From the NCBI GenBank assembly GCA_025934615.1, contig JAICXS010000009.1:1-13826 (forward strand): a stretch of DNA of 13,826 bases. The letters run 5' to 3'. Below are positions 7,205 to 13,826 of the stretch, one piece after another (position 1 is the first letter of the stretch; each line of letters opens with the position of its first letter). A model generated the notes under the pieces. It saw only the letters and a program-made list of their open reading frames with translations, was not told the origin of the DNA and searched no databases. The stretch is from Nitrospiraceae bacterium. Its GTDB lineage: Bacteria; Nitrospirota; Nitrospiria; Nitrospirales; Nitrospiraceae. The translations under genes and the position numbers were made by a program.

Positions 7205-9904
7205 ATGACCTCCTTGGCTGTCCCCAGAACAGCCATCAACCCTTATTGTTCACAGATGGACGTCATCACGACTCACCTCAACGCCGACTTTGATGGACTC
7301 GCCTCCATGGTGGCGGGGCGTAAGCTCTATCCCGGCGCGCTGCTGGTCCTTCCCGCCGGCGCGCAAGAACCGGTGCGGAGTTTCCTCGCCGTGCATGATC
7401 TGGGTATCACACGACTCAAGGACCTCGACGTCGCGCAAGTCACCCGATTGATTCTCATGGACGCCCACGAGCCTGACCGCCTCGGCCCCTTGAAAGCGCT
7501 ATGGGACAATCGAAACGTACGGATTCATATTTACGATCATCATCCCCTCAGTGAGGCCTTCGCGCGAGCGGAGTACTCACTCACCGATTCAGTGGGCGCC
7601 ACGGTCACCCTCCTGATCGAACAGTTGAAGATCAAAGCGTTGCCACTGACTCCCTTCGAAGCAACGGTACTGGCCACGGGACTGTACGACGAAACAGGGT
7701 TCATGGCTTTTTGTTCGACGACCCCTCGCGATCTCGAAGCGGCCGGCTACGTGTTGCGCGCGGGGGCCAACTTAACCGCCGTCACCGATACGTTGAAACG
7801 TCCGATCGATCCCGAGCAGATCACGCTCCTCAACGATCTGATTCACAACAGCGAAACTATGTACGTAGACAGGCTCAAAGTCTTGTTGACAACCAGTACG
7901 TACGATCGGTATCGCGGCGACTATGCCGAGGTCGTGCAGAAGCTAGCTGAACTCCAAGGGCTGGATGCCGTCATCGCGGCCATCGCCTTGGATGAAAAAA
8001 TCGAAATCATCGGCCGCAGCCGACGAACCGAGCTCGACGTGGGGGAATTGGCGCGCCTGTTCGGCGGCGGAGGGCATGCCGTCGCAGCAGCCGCCACAGT
8101 CAAGGGCAAAACATTCATCGAAATACGAGAGCAGCTCAGGGAGTGGCTCACTTCGCGCGTCCAGACGCATCTCGTCGCTCGTCATATCATGACGGTTCCA
8201 GCAAAAGTCGCGACTGAGACGTCGACGATAGCAGACGTAGAAACGGAATTGACGAAGTATGGCCTCAATGCCATGCCGGTCGTCGATGGCCGTCGGCGCT
8301 ATCGCGGACTGATCACCCGCGAGACGATTCAAAAAGCGCTTTTCCATCAATTACACAGCATGCCCGTCAAAGAATTCATGCAGATCGATGTCTATACCGC
8401 GGCTCCCGACACACCATTTGGAGAAATCGAATCTCACATGCTCGAGCGGAACCAGCGATTCGTCCCGATTATAGATCGCAGCAAGGTCACCGGCGTCATT
8501 ACACGCACCGATCTACTTCGCGCGCTGCACCGCGATGTGCTCATGACGGCGCACGTTCAGGCCAAAGGGGATGCGTCACCCATGAGCCGGCACATACAGA
8601 ATGTCCGAAGCCGGCTCAAAGCGCATGTATCCGATGATCTCTACGCTGTCCTGCAATGCGCCGGTGAATTGGCCGAGCGCCGGAAAGTTTCTGCCTTTGT
8701 GGTGGGCGGCTTTGTTCGAGATTTGTTCTTGGACCGGCCGAATTTCGATCTCGACTTCGTGATTGAAGGCGACGGCATCGCCTATGCCCGCGCGTTTGCC
8801 CGCGCGTTACATGGCGCGGTTCGCACACACGACCGTTTCGGAACAGCCGTTATCACGCTGAACGACGGCCGCAGATTTGATGTCGCGACCGCTCGAACCG
8901 AATATTACGAATATCCGACGGCGCTTCCGACGGTGGAACGCAGCTCGATTAAGAAAGACTTGTATCGGCGCGACTTCACGATCAATACGCTGGCCATTCA
9001 CCTCAATACAAAGCAATTCGGCCTCCTGCTTGATTTGTACGGCGGACAGCGAGACCTGAAAGACGGCATCATCCGTGTGCTGCATAGCCTGAGTTTCGTA
9101 GAAGATCCGACGCGCGTCTTTCGGGCCGTGCGCTTCGAGCATCGATTCGGCTTTCGGCTGGGAAAAGAAACGCTGAGCTTGATTAAAGGGGCGGTGAAGA
9201 TGGATCTGTTCCACCGCCTCTCGGGATCTCGGTTGCGGACCGAACTGGTCTTGCTGCTCTCTGAGGAAGAACCCCGGCATGCCATTGCGCGTCTCGGCGA
9301 ACTCGATCTACTTCGATTTATACATCCGCGGCTCAAGTGGACCGCACAATTGAGCACCATGCTGAAGCAGATTGAAGAGGCGTTGGACTGGTATCGACTG
9401 CTGTATCTCGATCGACCGCTTGAACCTTGGCTGGTGTACTGGATGGCGCTGATGGAGGTTCTGCCTGTCGACGCGATCGAGAACATATTGACGCGTCTAG
9501 CGGTTCCACAGCGCCAGGCGGCAAAGCTGCAAGTAGCGCGTCTCCAATCCGGTGAACTGCTCCGCCGGCTCGAACGACGTCCCTTGCTCACACCTTCAGA
9601 AGTGTATCGATCACTGCATATGCTGCCTGATGAAATACTGCTGTTCATGATGGCCAAAAGCGGGTCGGATACCGTCAAGCGGCACGTTTCAGCCTTCGTC
9701 ACGATCTATCAACGCATCAAGCCGACAACCACCGGCGCTGATTTGCGCGCGCTCGGCATCAAACCAGGCCCCCCGTATACCACCATTTTGAACCGGCTGT
9801 TAGATGGGCGGTTGAATGGCGATCTGACCTCTGAAGCCGATGAGCGGGCCTTGGTGATGCACATAATCAAGAAATCGCAACGAACGACACCTTCCCCGGA
9901 ATAG
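7205..9904 (+). CDS. DHH-CBS-tRNA nucleotidyltransferase fusion (CCA- or A-adding enzyme with phosphoesterase and CBS domains)
   Basis: An 899-residue three-part protein. Part one is a DHH/DHHA1 phosphoesterase like NrnA: NADFDGLAS (26-34), DAHEPD (86-91), the DHH triad (111-113), GLYDETG (159-165) and the DHHA1 motif FGGGGH (286-291). Part two is a pair of CBS domains (about 323-380 and 388-446), which often bind adenine nucleotides. Part three is a class II tRNA nucleotidyltransferase: GGFVRD (501-506), the catalytic DLDFVIEGDG (515-524, Asp515 and Asp517), RRDFTINTLA (588-597) and EDPTRVFRAVRF (633-644), ending with a typical C-terminal PGP motif near 854-856. It repairs or completes the CCA end of tRNA. 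Whether it adds CCA or only A cannot be read from the sequence. The ATG at 7205 has a close AGGG; the conserved region begins at Met18 (7256), an alternative start without a ribosome binding site. All catalytic motifs look intact. Confidence 0.93.
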   Translation: MTSLAVPRTAINPYCSQMDVITTHLNADFDGLASMVAGRKLYPGALLVLPAGAQEPVRSFLAVHDLGITRLKDLDVAQVTRLILMDAHEPDRLGPLKALWDNRNVRIHIYDHHPLSEAFARAEYSLTDSVGATVTLLIEQLKIKALPLTPFEATVLATGLYDETGFMAFCSTTPRDLEAAGYVLRAGANLTAVTDTLKRPIDPEQITLLNDLIHNSETMYVDRLKVLLTTSTYDRYRGDYAEVVQKLAELQGLDAVIAAIALDEKIEIIGRSRRTELDVGELARLFGGGGHAVAAAATVKGKTFIEIREQLREWLTSRVQTHLVARHIMTVPAKVATETSTIADVETELTKYGLNAMPVVDGRRRYRGLITRETIQKALFHQLHSMPVKEFMQIDVYTAAPDTPFGEIESHMLERNQRFVPIIDRSKVTGVITRTDLLRALHRDVLMTAHVQAKGDASPMSRHIQNVRSRLKAHVSDDLYAVLQCAGELAERRKVSAFVVGGFVRDLFLDRPNFDLDFVIEGDGIAYARAFARALHGAVRTHDRFGTAVITLNDGRRFDVATARTEYYEYPTALPTVERSSIKKDLYRRDFTINTLAIHLNTKQFGLLLDLYGGQRDLKDGIIRVLHSLSFVEDPTRVFRAVRFEHRFGFRLGKETLSLIKGAVKMDLFHRLSGSRLRTELVLLLSEEEPRHAIARLGELDLLRFIHPRLKWTAQLSTMLKQIEEALDWYRLLYLDRPLEPWLVYWMALMEVLPVDAIENILTRLAVPQRQAAKLQVARLQSGELLRRLERRPLLTPSEVYRSLHMLPDEILLFMMAKSGSDTVKRHVSAFVTIYQRIKPTTTGADLRALGIKPGPPYTTILNRLLDGRLNGDLTSEADERALVMHIIKKSQRTTPSPE

Positions 9905-9995
9905 CCTTACTTATCCATCGAGGTAGTCTATATACCTACGATATTTCCGCTCCGCCCTGACAGCGCTCCCTAACGGATGTTGCTACCCTCCTCGC

Positions 9996-10880
9996 GTGAT
10001 GAGGCAATACGACCTACGGCTCGCGCTCCGGACATGGCGTCTATGCGGACTCGCCATAGGCCTGTGCGGGGCGTGTATCGCCTCGGCATTAAACGGCTGC
10101 CTCATCATGGAATCTCGGCCCCAGTCCATCGGTGAGATTACCGAGGTCCAAGGGAATATTTTTCTGGCACGCCCCGAGTTGATGCATCCGGAAGCCGTGC
10201 GGCAATCATATCCTCTCTACGCCTATGATGTGATCGAAAGCCAAGCTGGGTCGAGTACCCACATTTTGTTGCCCCATGCTCGGCTCATCTTAGGGCCCAA
10301 CAGCCGGCTCACGTTCTATAAACCGGCCGGCGAGCGGCACAGGATTATTGCGTTGGAGCGCGGCACATTGCGACTGCAGGCATGGGTCAATTCCGAAGAA
10401 GTATGGACTGTTGAAATCCTCGCAGCCGGATCCAGCACGGCCACCTACCATGGAGAAATTACCGTGTGGGTTCAGGAGGAGTTCGACGGACAGGAAATGG
10501 GGCACCCCATTGTTGCAACCATACGATCGATCGGGGTCGTCAATCACGGGACACAAGGCGAGGCGACCTTCGAAGCCATGGGGAAACGCGTGGTCGTTCG
10601 CCCTGGCTATTTGTCTGTCACGGCTCCCAACCATCCGCCGACGCCCGCCGTGGCGATGGAAGTCGCGAAGGGGTTCATCACCGATATAATACACACGACG
10701 GATCTGAGCCAGAACAATATTCAGAACAATATAACGGCAATGAAGCCGCCATCGCCTCCTCCCGTAAAGCGAATAACCGAGACAGTCGCACAGCGAGCCT
10801 GCAAGAAACAAAAGGAACAGGCACGGCGCATCAAACCATCCGTCGACAAGAGCAAAACCCGCTTGACTCACTGCCTCTAG
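9996..10880 (+). CDS. FecR-domain putative lipoprotein, function unknown
   Basis: A 294-residue protein with an N-terminal hydrophobic segment (about 16-33) ending in a good lipobox, LNGC (32-35), so it is probably lipidated at Cys35 and faces the periplasm. Residues about 45-160 fit a FecR-like beta domain: IGEITEVQGNIFLARP, a YDVIESQAGSSTHILLP stretch and LGPNSRLTF, followed by LERGTLRLQAW. FecR domains occur in iron-signalling anti-sigma regulators and in many surface or peptidoglycan-associated proteins; no FecI-type sigma factor is nearby. The last 45 residues are proline-rich then strongly basic (KRITETVAQRACKKQKEQAR). The start is GTG 9996 or ATG 9999; neither has a clear ribosome binding site. 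It lies 91 bp after the tRNA nucleotidyltransferase gene and 279 bp before gnd, so its operon membership is uncertain. Confidence 0.78.
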   Translation: MMRQYDLRLALRTWRLCGLAIGLCGACIASALNGCLIMESRPQSIGEITEVQGNIFLARPELMHPEAVRQSYPLYAYDVIESQAGSSTHILLPHARLILGPNSRLTFYKPAGERHRIIALERGTLRLQAWVNSEEVWTVEILAAGSSTATYHGEITVWVQEEFDGQEMGHPIVATIRSIGVVNHGTQGEATFEAMGKRVVVRPGYLSVTAPNHPPTPAVAMEVAKGFITDIIHTTDLSQNNIQNNITAMKPPSPPPVKRITETVAQRACKKQKEQARRIKPSVDKSKTRLTHCL

Positions 10881-11159
10881 TTCACACCGCCGCATTAGGA
10901 TCCAACGCTCATAATTGCCAAGGCGCGTTCAGACGGAACAATCGACATCCGGATAGCTTCCTCTTTTATTGTCAACATCGGTGAAGCCAAATGACTGCGC
11001 GGCGCTTTGTAATGCGGATCCCTTCATGCTTTTGCCCCGGACTCTACCAGTCTGGTGTATGGGGAAGGGACGAAAACACTCCTCGGCGCAACGGACACCG
11101 CGCTATGCTAAAATCGATGATCGTGCCTGGCTCGTTCTTACTTAACGAAGAGGTTATGT
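10881..11159. other. Intergenic stretch before gnd, no gene seen
   Basis: I see no credible gene here. A plus-strand frame beginning at 10991 runs into gnd in a different frame and has no family features. Neither a clear terminator for the FecR gene nor a convincing promoter for gnd is visible; TATGCT (11104-11109) and TAAAAT (11109-11114) resemble -10 boxes but lack a matching -35. A small palindrome, ACCAG-T-CTGGT, lies at 11046-11056. Confidence 0.5.
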
Positions 11160-12053
11160 ATGGAAATCGGATTCGTCGGTTTAGGCAAGATGGGCATGAA
11201 TATGGTGACGCGGCTGCGCCAAGGGGGGCATCGAGTGGCGGTGTTCGACCGAAACGCAGAGCTCATCCAGCAGGCGCATCAGCAGGGGTGCATCGCCGCT
11301 ACATCGCTGGCCGATTTAGTCGCTAAGCTCACCCCTCCCCGCGCAGTGTGGATTATGGTGCCGTCTGGAAATCCGACGGAAGAGACTGTCTGGAACTTGG
11401 CGGAGCACCTTCAATCACAAGATGTCATGATCGACGGAGGGAATACGCGCTTCCATGATGATGTGCGCCGAGCAGCCAAGTTGCGTGAGAAAGGTATTCA
11501 GTATATCGACGCGGGCACCAGCGGAGGCGTATGGGGACTCAAGGTCGGTTACTGCTTGATGGTGGGAGGAGATGACGTCGCCGTGAAGCGCCTGACGCCG
11601 ATCTTTGATACGCTGGCTCCTCCATCGGGGTGGGCGCACATGGGTGCGCCGGGCGCCGGTCATTATGTCAAAATGGTTCATAATGGCATTGAATACAGCT
11701 TGATGCAGTCCTATGCGGAAGGCTTTGAACTGATGGCAAAGAGCGAGTATCGACTAGACCTTCCTAAGATTGCACATCTCTGGATGCATGGCAGTGTCGT
11801 GCGATCGTGGCTGCTTGAATTGGCTGCCGATGCGCTGACCCAGGACCCTCATTTGGAAAAGCTCAAAGGCTTTGTTCAAGATTCAGGAGAGGGACGATGG
11901 ATGATCGCCGACGCCATCGAGAAAGATGTACCGGTGCCTGCGCTCACCACGGCGTTATTTACTCGATTCCGTTCTCGACAACCGGAATCGTTTGCAGACA
12001 AAATGCTGGCGGCCTTGCGCCATGCCTTCGGCGGGCATGCGGTCAAACGCTGA
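11160..12053 (+). CDS. gnd: 6-phosphogluconate dehydrogenase, decarboxylating, short form
   Basis: It oxidises and decarboxylates 6-phosphogluconate to ribulose 5-phosphate in the cytoplasm, the last step of the oxidative pentose phosphate pathway. At 297 residues it is the short form of the family (about 300, versus about 470 for the E. coli type). Motifs: the Rossmann loop GFVGLGKMG (4-12), the substrate-binding DAGTSGGVWGL, the catalytic GHYVKMVHNGIEYSLMQ with Lys and Asn, and DSGEGRW near the C-terminal domain. Asp30 (VFDRN) at the end of the second beta strand suggests NAD+ rather than NADP+ preference; this is inference. The ATG has GAGG seven bases upstream. zwf follows after 21 bp on the same strand, so the two are probably one operon. 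Confidence 0.94.
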   Translation: MEIGFVGLGKMGMNMVTRLRQGGHRVAVFDRNAELIQQAHQQGCIAATSLADLVAKLTPPRAVWIMVPSGNPTEETVWNLAEHLQSQDVMIDGGNTRFHDDVRRAAKLREKGIQYIDAGTSGGVWGLKVGYCLMVGGDDVAVKRLTPIFDTLAPPSGWAHMGAPGAGHYVKMVHNGIEYSLMQSYAEGFELMAKSEYRLDLPKIAHLWMHGSVVRSWLLELAADALTQDPHLEKLKGFVQDSGEGRWMIADAIEKDVPVPALTTALFTRFRSRQPESFADKMLAALRHAFGGHAVKR

Positions 12054-12074
12054 ATAGCCGGAGAGGAGCACCTC

Positions 12075-13607
12075 ATGGTCCAGGGTACCTTGCCTTCAGA
12101 CAGCGGGCGACCCTCTGTGGTCGAGTCATGCTCCTTGGTGATTTTCGGCGCATCGGGCGACCTCGCCCGGCGAAAACTCATGCCGGCCATCTATAACTTG
12201 TTGCTCGACGGCATGCTTCCGCCTCACTTTGCTGTCGTTGGGACAAGTCGAAAAGATTTGCGGCATGAAGATTTTCGCGCCGGCATGCGCGAGGGGGTGG
12301 AGAAGTATTCACGCAGGCCTCTGGACCGGTCGGCATGGTCCGCTTTCGAATCTAGACTCTTTTACCATCGTGGATCAATTTCGGAGGCCGCGACGTATGA
12401 TGGATTGCGATCGTTGTTAACTCAGGTTGACGCCGATCAACACTTGCCGGGGCATCGACTGTTTTATTTGGCGGTGCCTCCCGATGCGTTTGCCCCCATC
12501 TGCCATGGCCTGCAGCGGGCTGGGCTGGCATATCCACCGGACGCCAATAAGCCGTTCTGCCGGATCATCGTGGAAAAGCCGATCGGCCACGATCTCGAAT
12601 CGGCAAGACAAATCAATTCGGCACTCGCACAGGTCTTCGATGAATCCCAGATCTTTCGCATCGATCATTACCTGGGCAAAGAAACAGTTCAAAATATGAT
12701 GGTACTCCGTTTTGCGAATAGTATTTTCGAGCCGATCTGGAATAGCAAGTATATCGATCATGTCCAAATTACCGTCAGTGAAGCAGAAGGGGTTGGTACT
12801 CGCGCCGCGTATTACGACAAGATCGGCGCCCTGAGGGATATGGTACAAAACCATATTCTGCAATTGCTCTGTCTCGTGGCCATGGAGCCCCCTCACTCCC
12901 TTGATCCGGACGTCGTCCGCGATGCACGCATGAACGTCTTGCGCTGTCTCCGCCCGATCGCCGGAAAAGAGGTGGAACGCATGGCGGTCCGGGCGCAGTA
13001 CAGACGCGGATCGTGTCGTGGAATTGACATCCCCGACTATCGCCATGAGGCCGGCGTCACACCGGATTCCACAATGGAGACCTATGTCGCGCTGAAACTT
13101 TTTGTGGAAAACTGGCGCTGGGCTGGTGTGCCCTTCTACTTGAGGACCGGGAAAGCCATGCCGACACGAGCGAGTGAAGTGGCCGTGCAGTTTAAGGATA
13201 TTCCACAAATCTTGTTCAATGCCAACCCGACGATGCCGCAAGCTCCAAATGTCTTGGCACTGCGCCTTCAGCCCGCGGAAGGCTTTTCGTTGCGGGTCAT
13301 CTCGAAAGTACCCGGCACAAAAGCGCAGACTCAGCCGGTCGAGATGAACTTCAACTACGGCGATGCTTTTTCGGCCGGCACGCCGGAAGCGTATGAGCGA
13401 CTCTTGCTCGATGTCATGATCGGAGACGCGTCGCTCTTTATGCGCCGGGATGCCGTCGAAGCATCGTGGGCCTGGATCACGCAAATTCTGGACGGCTGGA
13501 AGACGGAAGAGAGAAGGCAGTTGCCGGGCTACCCGGCCGGGACCTGGGGACCGATAGAAGCCGATCAGTTAATCGGGGCCAATGGCCGGGCTTGGCGCAC
13601 CATCTAG
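12075..13607 (+). CDS. zwf: Glucose-6-phosphate 1-dehydrogenase
   Basis: Zwf oxidises glucose 6-phosphate to 6-phosphogluconolactone and makes NADPH (or NADH), opening the oxidative pentose phosphate pathway. The 510-residue length is normal. Motifs: the nucleotide-binding GASGDLARRK (25-34), EKPIGHD (167-173), the active-site RIDHYLGKE (195-203, with His198 and Lys202) and MVQNHILQL with the expected general-base His260. The C-terminal part carries FYLRTGKAMP and the usual ending region. The start ATG is preceded by GGAGAGGAG at a good distance. It is the second gene of the gnd-zwf unit; a 6-phosphogluconolactonase gene (pgl) is not in the window. It converges with the pal-type gene, the stop codons being 14 bp apart. 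Confidence 0.97.
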   Translation: MVQGTLPSDSGRPSVVESCSLVIFGASGDLARRKLMPAIYNLLLDGMLPPHFAVVGTSRKDLRHEDFRAGMREGVEKYSRRPLDRSAWSAFESRLFYHRGSISEAATYDGLRSLLTQVDADQHLPGHRLFYLAVPPDAFAPICHGLQRAGLAYPPDANKPFCRIIVEKPIGHDLESARQINSALAQVFDESQIFRIDHYLGKETVQNMMVLRFANSIFEPIWNSKYIDHVQITVSEAEGVGTRAAYYDKIGALRDMVQNHILQLLCLVAMEPPHSLDPDVVRDARMNVLRCLRPIAGKEVERMAVRAQYRRGSCRGIDIPDYRHEAGVTPDSTMETYVALKLFVENWRWAGVPFYLRTGKAMPTRASEVAVQFKDIPQILFNANPTMPQAPNVLALRLQPAEGFSLRVISKVPGTKAQTQPVEMNFNYGDAFSAGTPEAYERLLLDVMIGDASLFMRRDAVEASWAWITQILDGWKTEERRQLPGYPAGTWGPIEADQLIGANGRAWRTI

Positions 13608-13621
13608 TGTGGATACTATTT

Positions 13622-13826
13622 TCATGGGCGCCGAACGACCAGATGCCCACGCCGATTTTGCTGATAACACGCTTCATCGTGCGCTCTGCAAAACGGGCGT
13701 TCCTTCCCATAGGACACCATCGTTAACCGGTTTGAGTCCAGATGTTGTTCGCGGAGGAAACTCGAGACCGCACGGGCCCGTTTTTCTCCCAACACGAGGT
13801 TGTAGTCATTCGTGCCCCGCTCATCA
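13622..13826 (-). CDS. pal: Peptidoglycan-associated lipoprotein Pal / OmpA-family C-terminal domain, 3' part only
   Basis: Minus-strand frame from the window edge to a TGA at 13624-13622, giving the last 67 residues. It reads DERGTNDYNLVLGEKRARAV, then SFLREQHLDSNRLTMVSYGKERP, a Cys pair region (FCRAHDEAC) and QNRRGHLVV near the end. This is the OmpA-like peptidoglycan-binding fold; the DERGTNDYN...LGEKRA part supplies the diaminopimelate-binding Asp and Arg. The YGKERP and NRR motifs with two cysteines match Pal, the outer-membrane lipoprotein of the Tol-Pal system. The N-terminal part, including the expected signal and lipobox, is outside the window, so other OmpA-domain proteins are not fully excluded. 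Confidence 0.88.
   Translation of the reverse strand, partial: DERGTNDYNLVLGEKRARAVSSFLREQHLDSNRLTMVSYGKERPFCRAHDEACYQQNRRGHLVVRRP

Noticed and set aside
8998..9702. Antisense open frame (234 codons) opposite the tRNA nucleotidyltransferase domain
   Set aside because: Ser/Arg-rich low-complexity translation typical of a shadow frame; the sense gene has intact catalytic motifs.
9921..9940. Weak inverted repeat AGGTA...TACCT with TATA-like sequence before the FecR gene
   Set aside because: Short arms and no -35 match; not enough for a promoter or terminator call.
11046..11056. Palindrome ACCAG-T-CTGGT upstream of gnd
   Set aside because: Five-base arms are expected often by chance, and no promoter element is aligned with it.
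10991..11326. Plus-strand frame of 111 codons overlapping the start of gnd
   Set aside because: It has no family signature and extends into gnd in another frame; gnd has a good ribosome binding site and a conserved N-terminus.
12417..13484. Long antisense open frame (355 codons) opposite zwf
   Set aside because: It lies wholly inside zwf, has no recognisable domain, and arises from the codon pattern of a GC-rich gene; zwf is certain.
13466..13726. Small frames on both strands across the zwf end and the pal-type gene
   Set aside because: They are out of frame with zwf and with the Pal-like sequence, both of which have clear family motifs.

Overview
The window looks like ordinary chromosome from a Gram-negative bacterium of moderately high GC content. 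The gene content and protein style resemble Nitrospira-type bacteria (Nitrospirota). That placement is an inference from the pil gene set, a long DHH-CBS-tRNA nucleotidyltransferase fusion and a short-form gnd next to zwf; no rRNA or marker search was possible. I see no phage, insertion sequence, CRISPR array, tRNA or other mobile signature.

Left half, minus strand (about 7178 down to 1): a strong sigma70-like promoter at 7151-7178 has a perfect palindrome across its -10 box. It drives a 68-residue MerR/BldC-like helix-turn-helix gene, followed closely by pilM, pilN, pilO, pilP and pilQ. These encode the inner-membrane alignment complex and the outer-membrane secretin of a type IV pilus. The genes overlap or nearly abut: 4-bp ATGA overlaps at pilM/pilN and pilP/pilQ, 1 bp at pilN/pilO and 36 bp at pilO/pilP. 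After a gap of about 207 bp containing a GC-rich hairpin comes aroB (3-dehydroquinate synthase), then the start of a GAF-domain sensor protein that leaves the left edge. The order pilMNOPQ-aroB matches the old proteobacterial pilMNOPQ-aroK-aroB arrangement, but aroK is missing here.

Right half, plus strand (7205 to 13607): an 899-residue protein joins a DHH/DHHA1 phosphoesterase, a CBS pair and a class II tRNA nucleotidyltransferase. It is followed by a FecR-like putative lipoprotein of unknown role. A two-gene unit then encodes a short 6-phosphogluconate dehydrogenase (gnd) and glucose-6-phosphate dehydrogenase (zwf), the two dehydrogenases of the oxidative pentose phosphate pathway. At the right edge, on the minus strand and convergent with zwf, lies the C-terminal part of a Pal/OmpA-family peptidoglycan-binding lipoprotein gene.

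The most interesting points are the small DNA-binding protein heading the pilus operon with a matching candidate operator, an apparent swap of lipidation between PilP (no cysteine at all) and PilQ (a lipobox), the missing aroK, and the triple-domain tRNA 3'-end enzyme. No wholly new system is evident.
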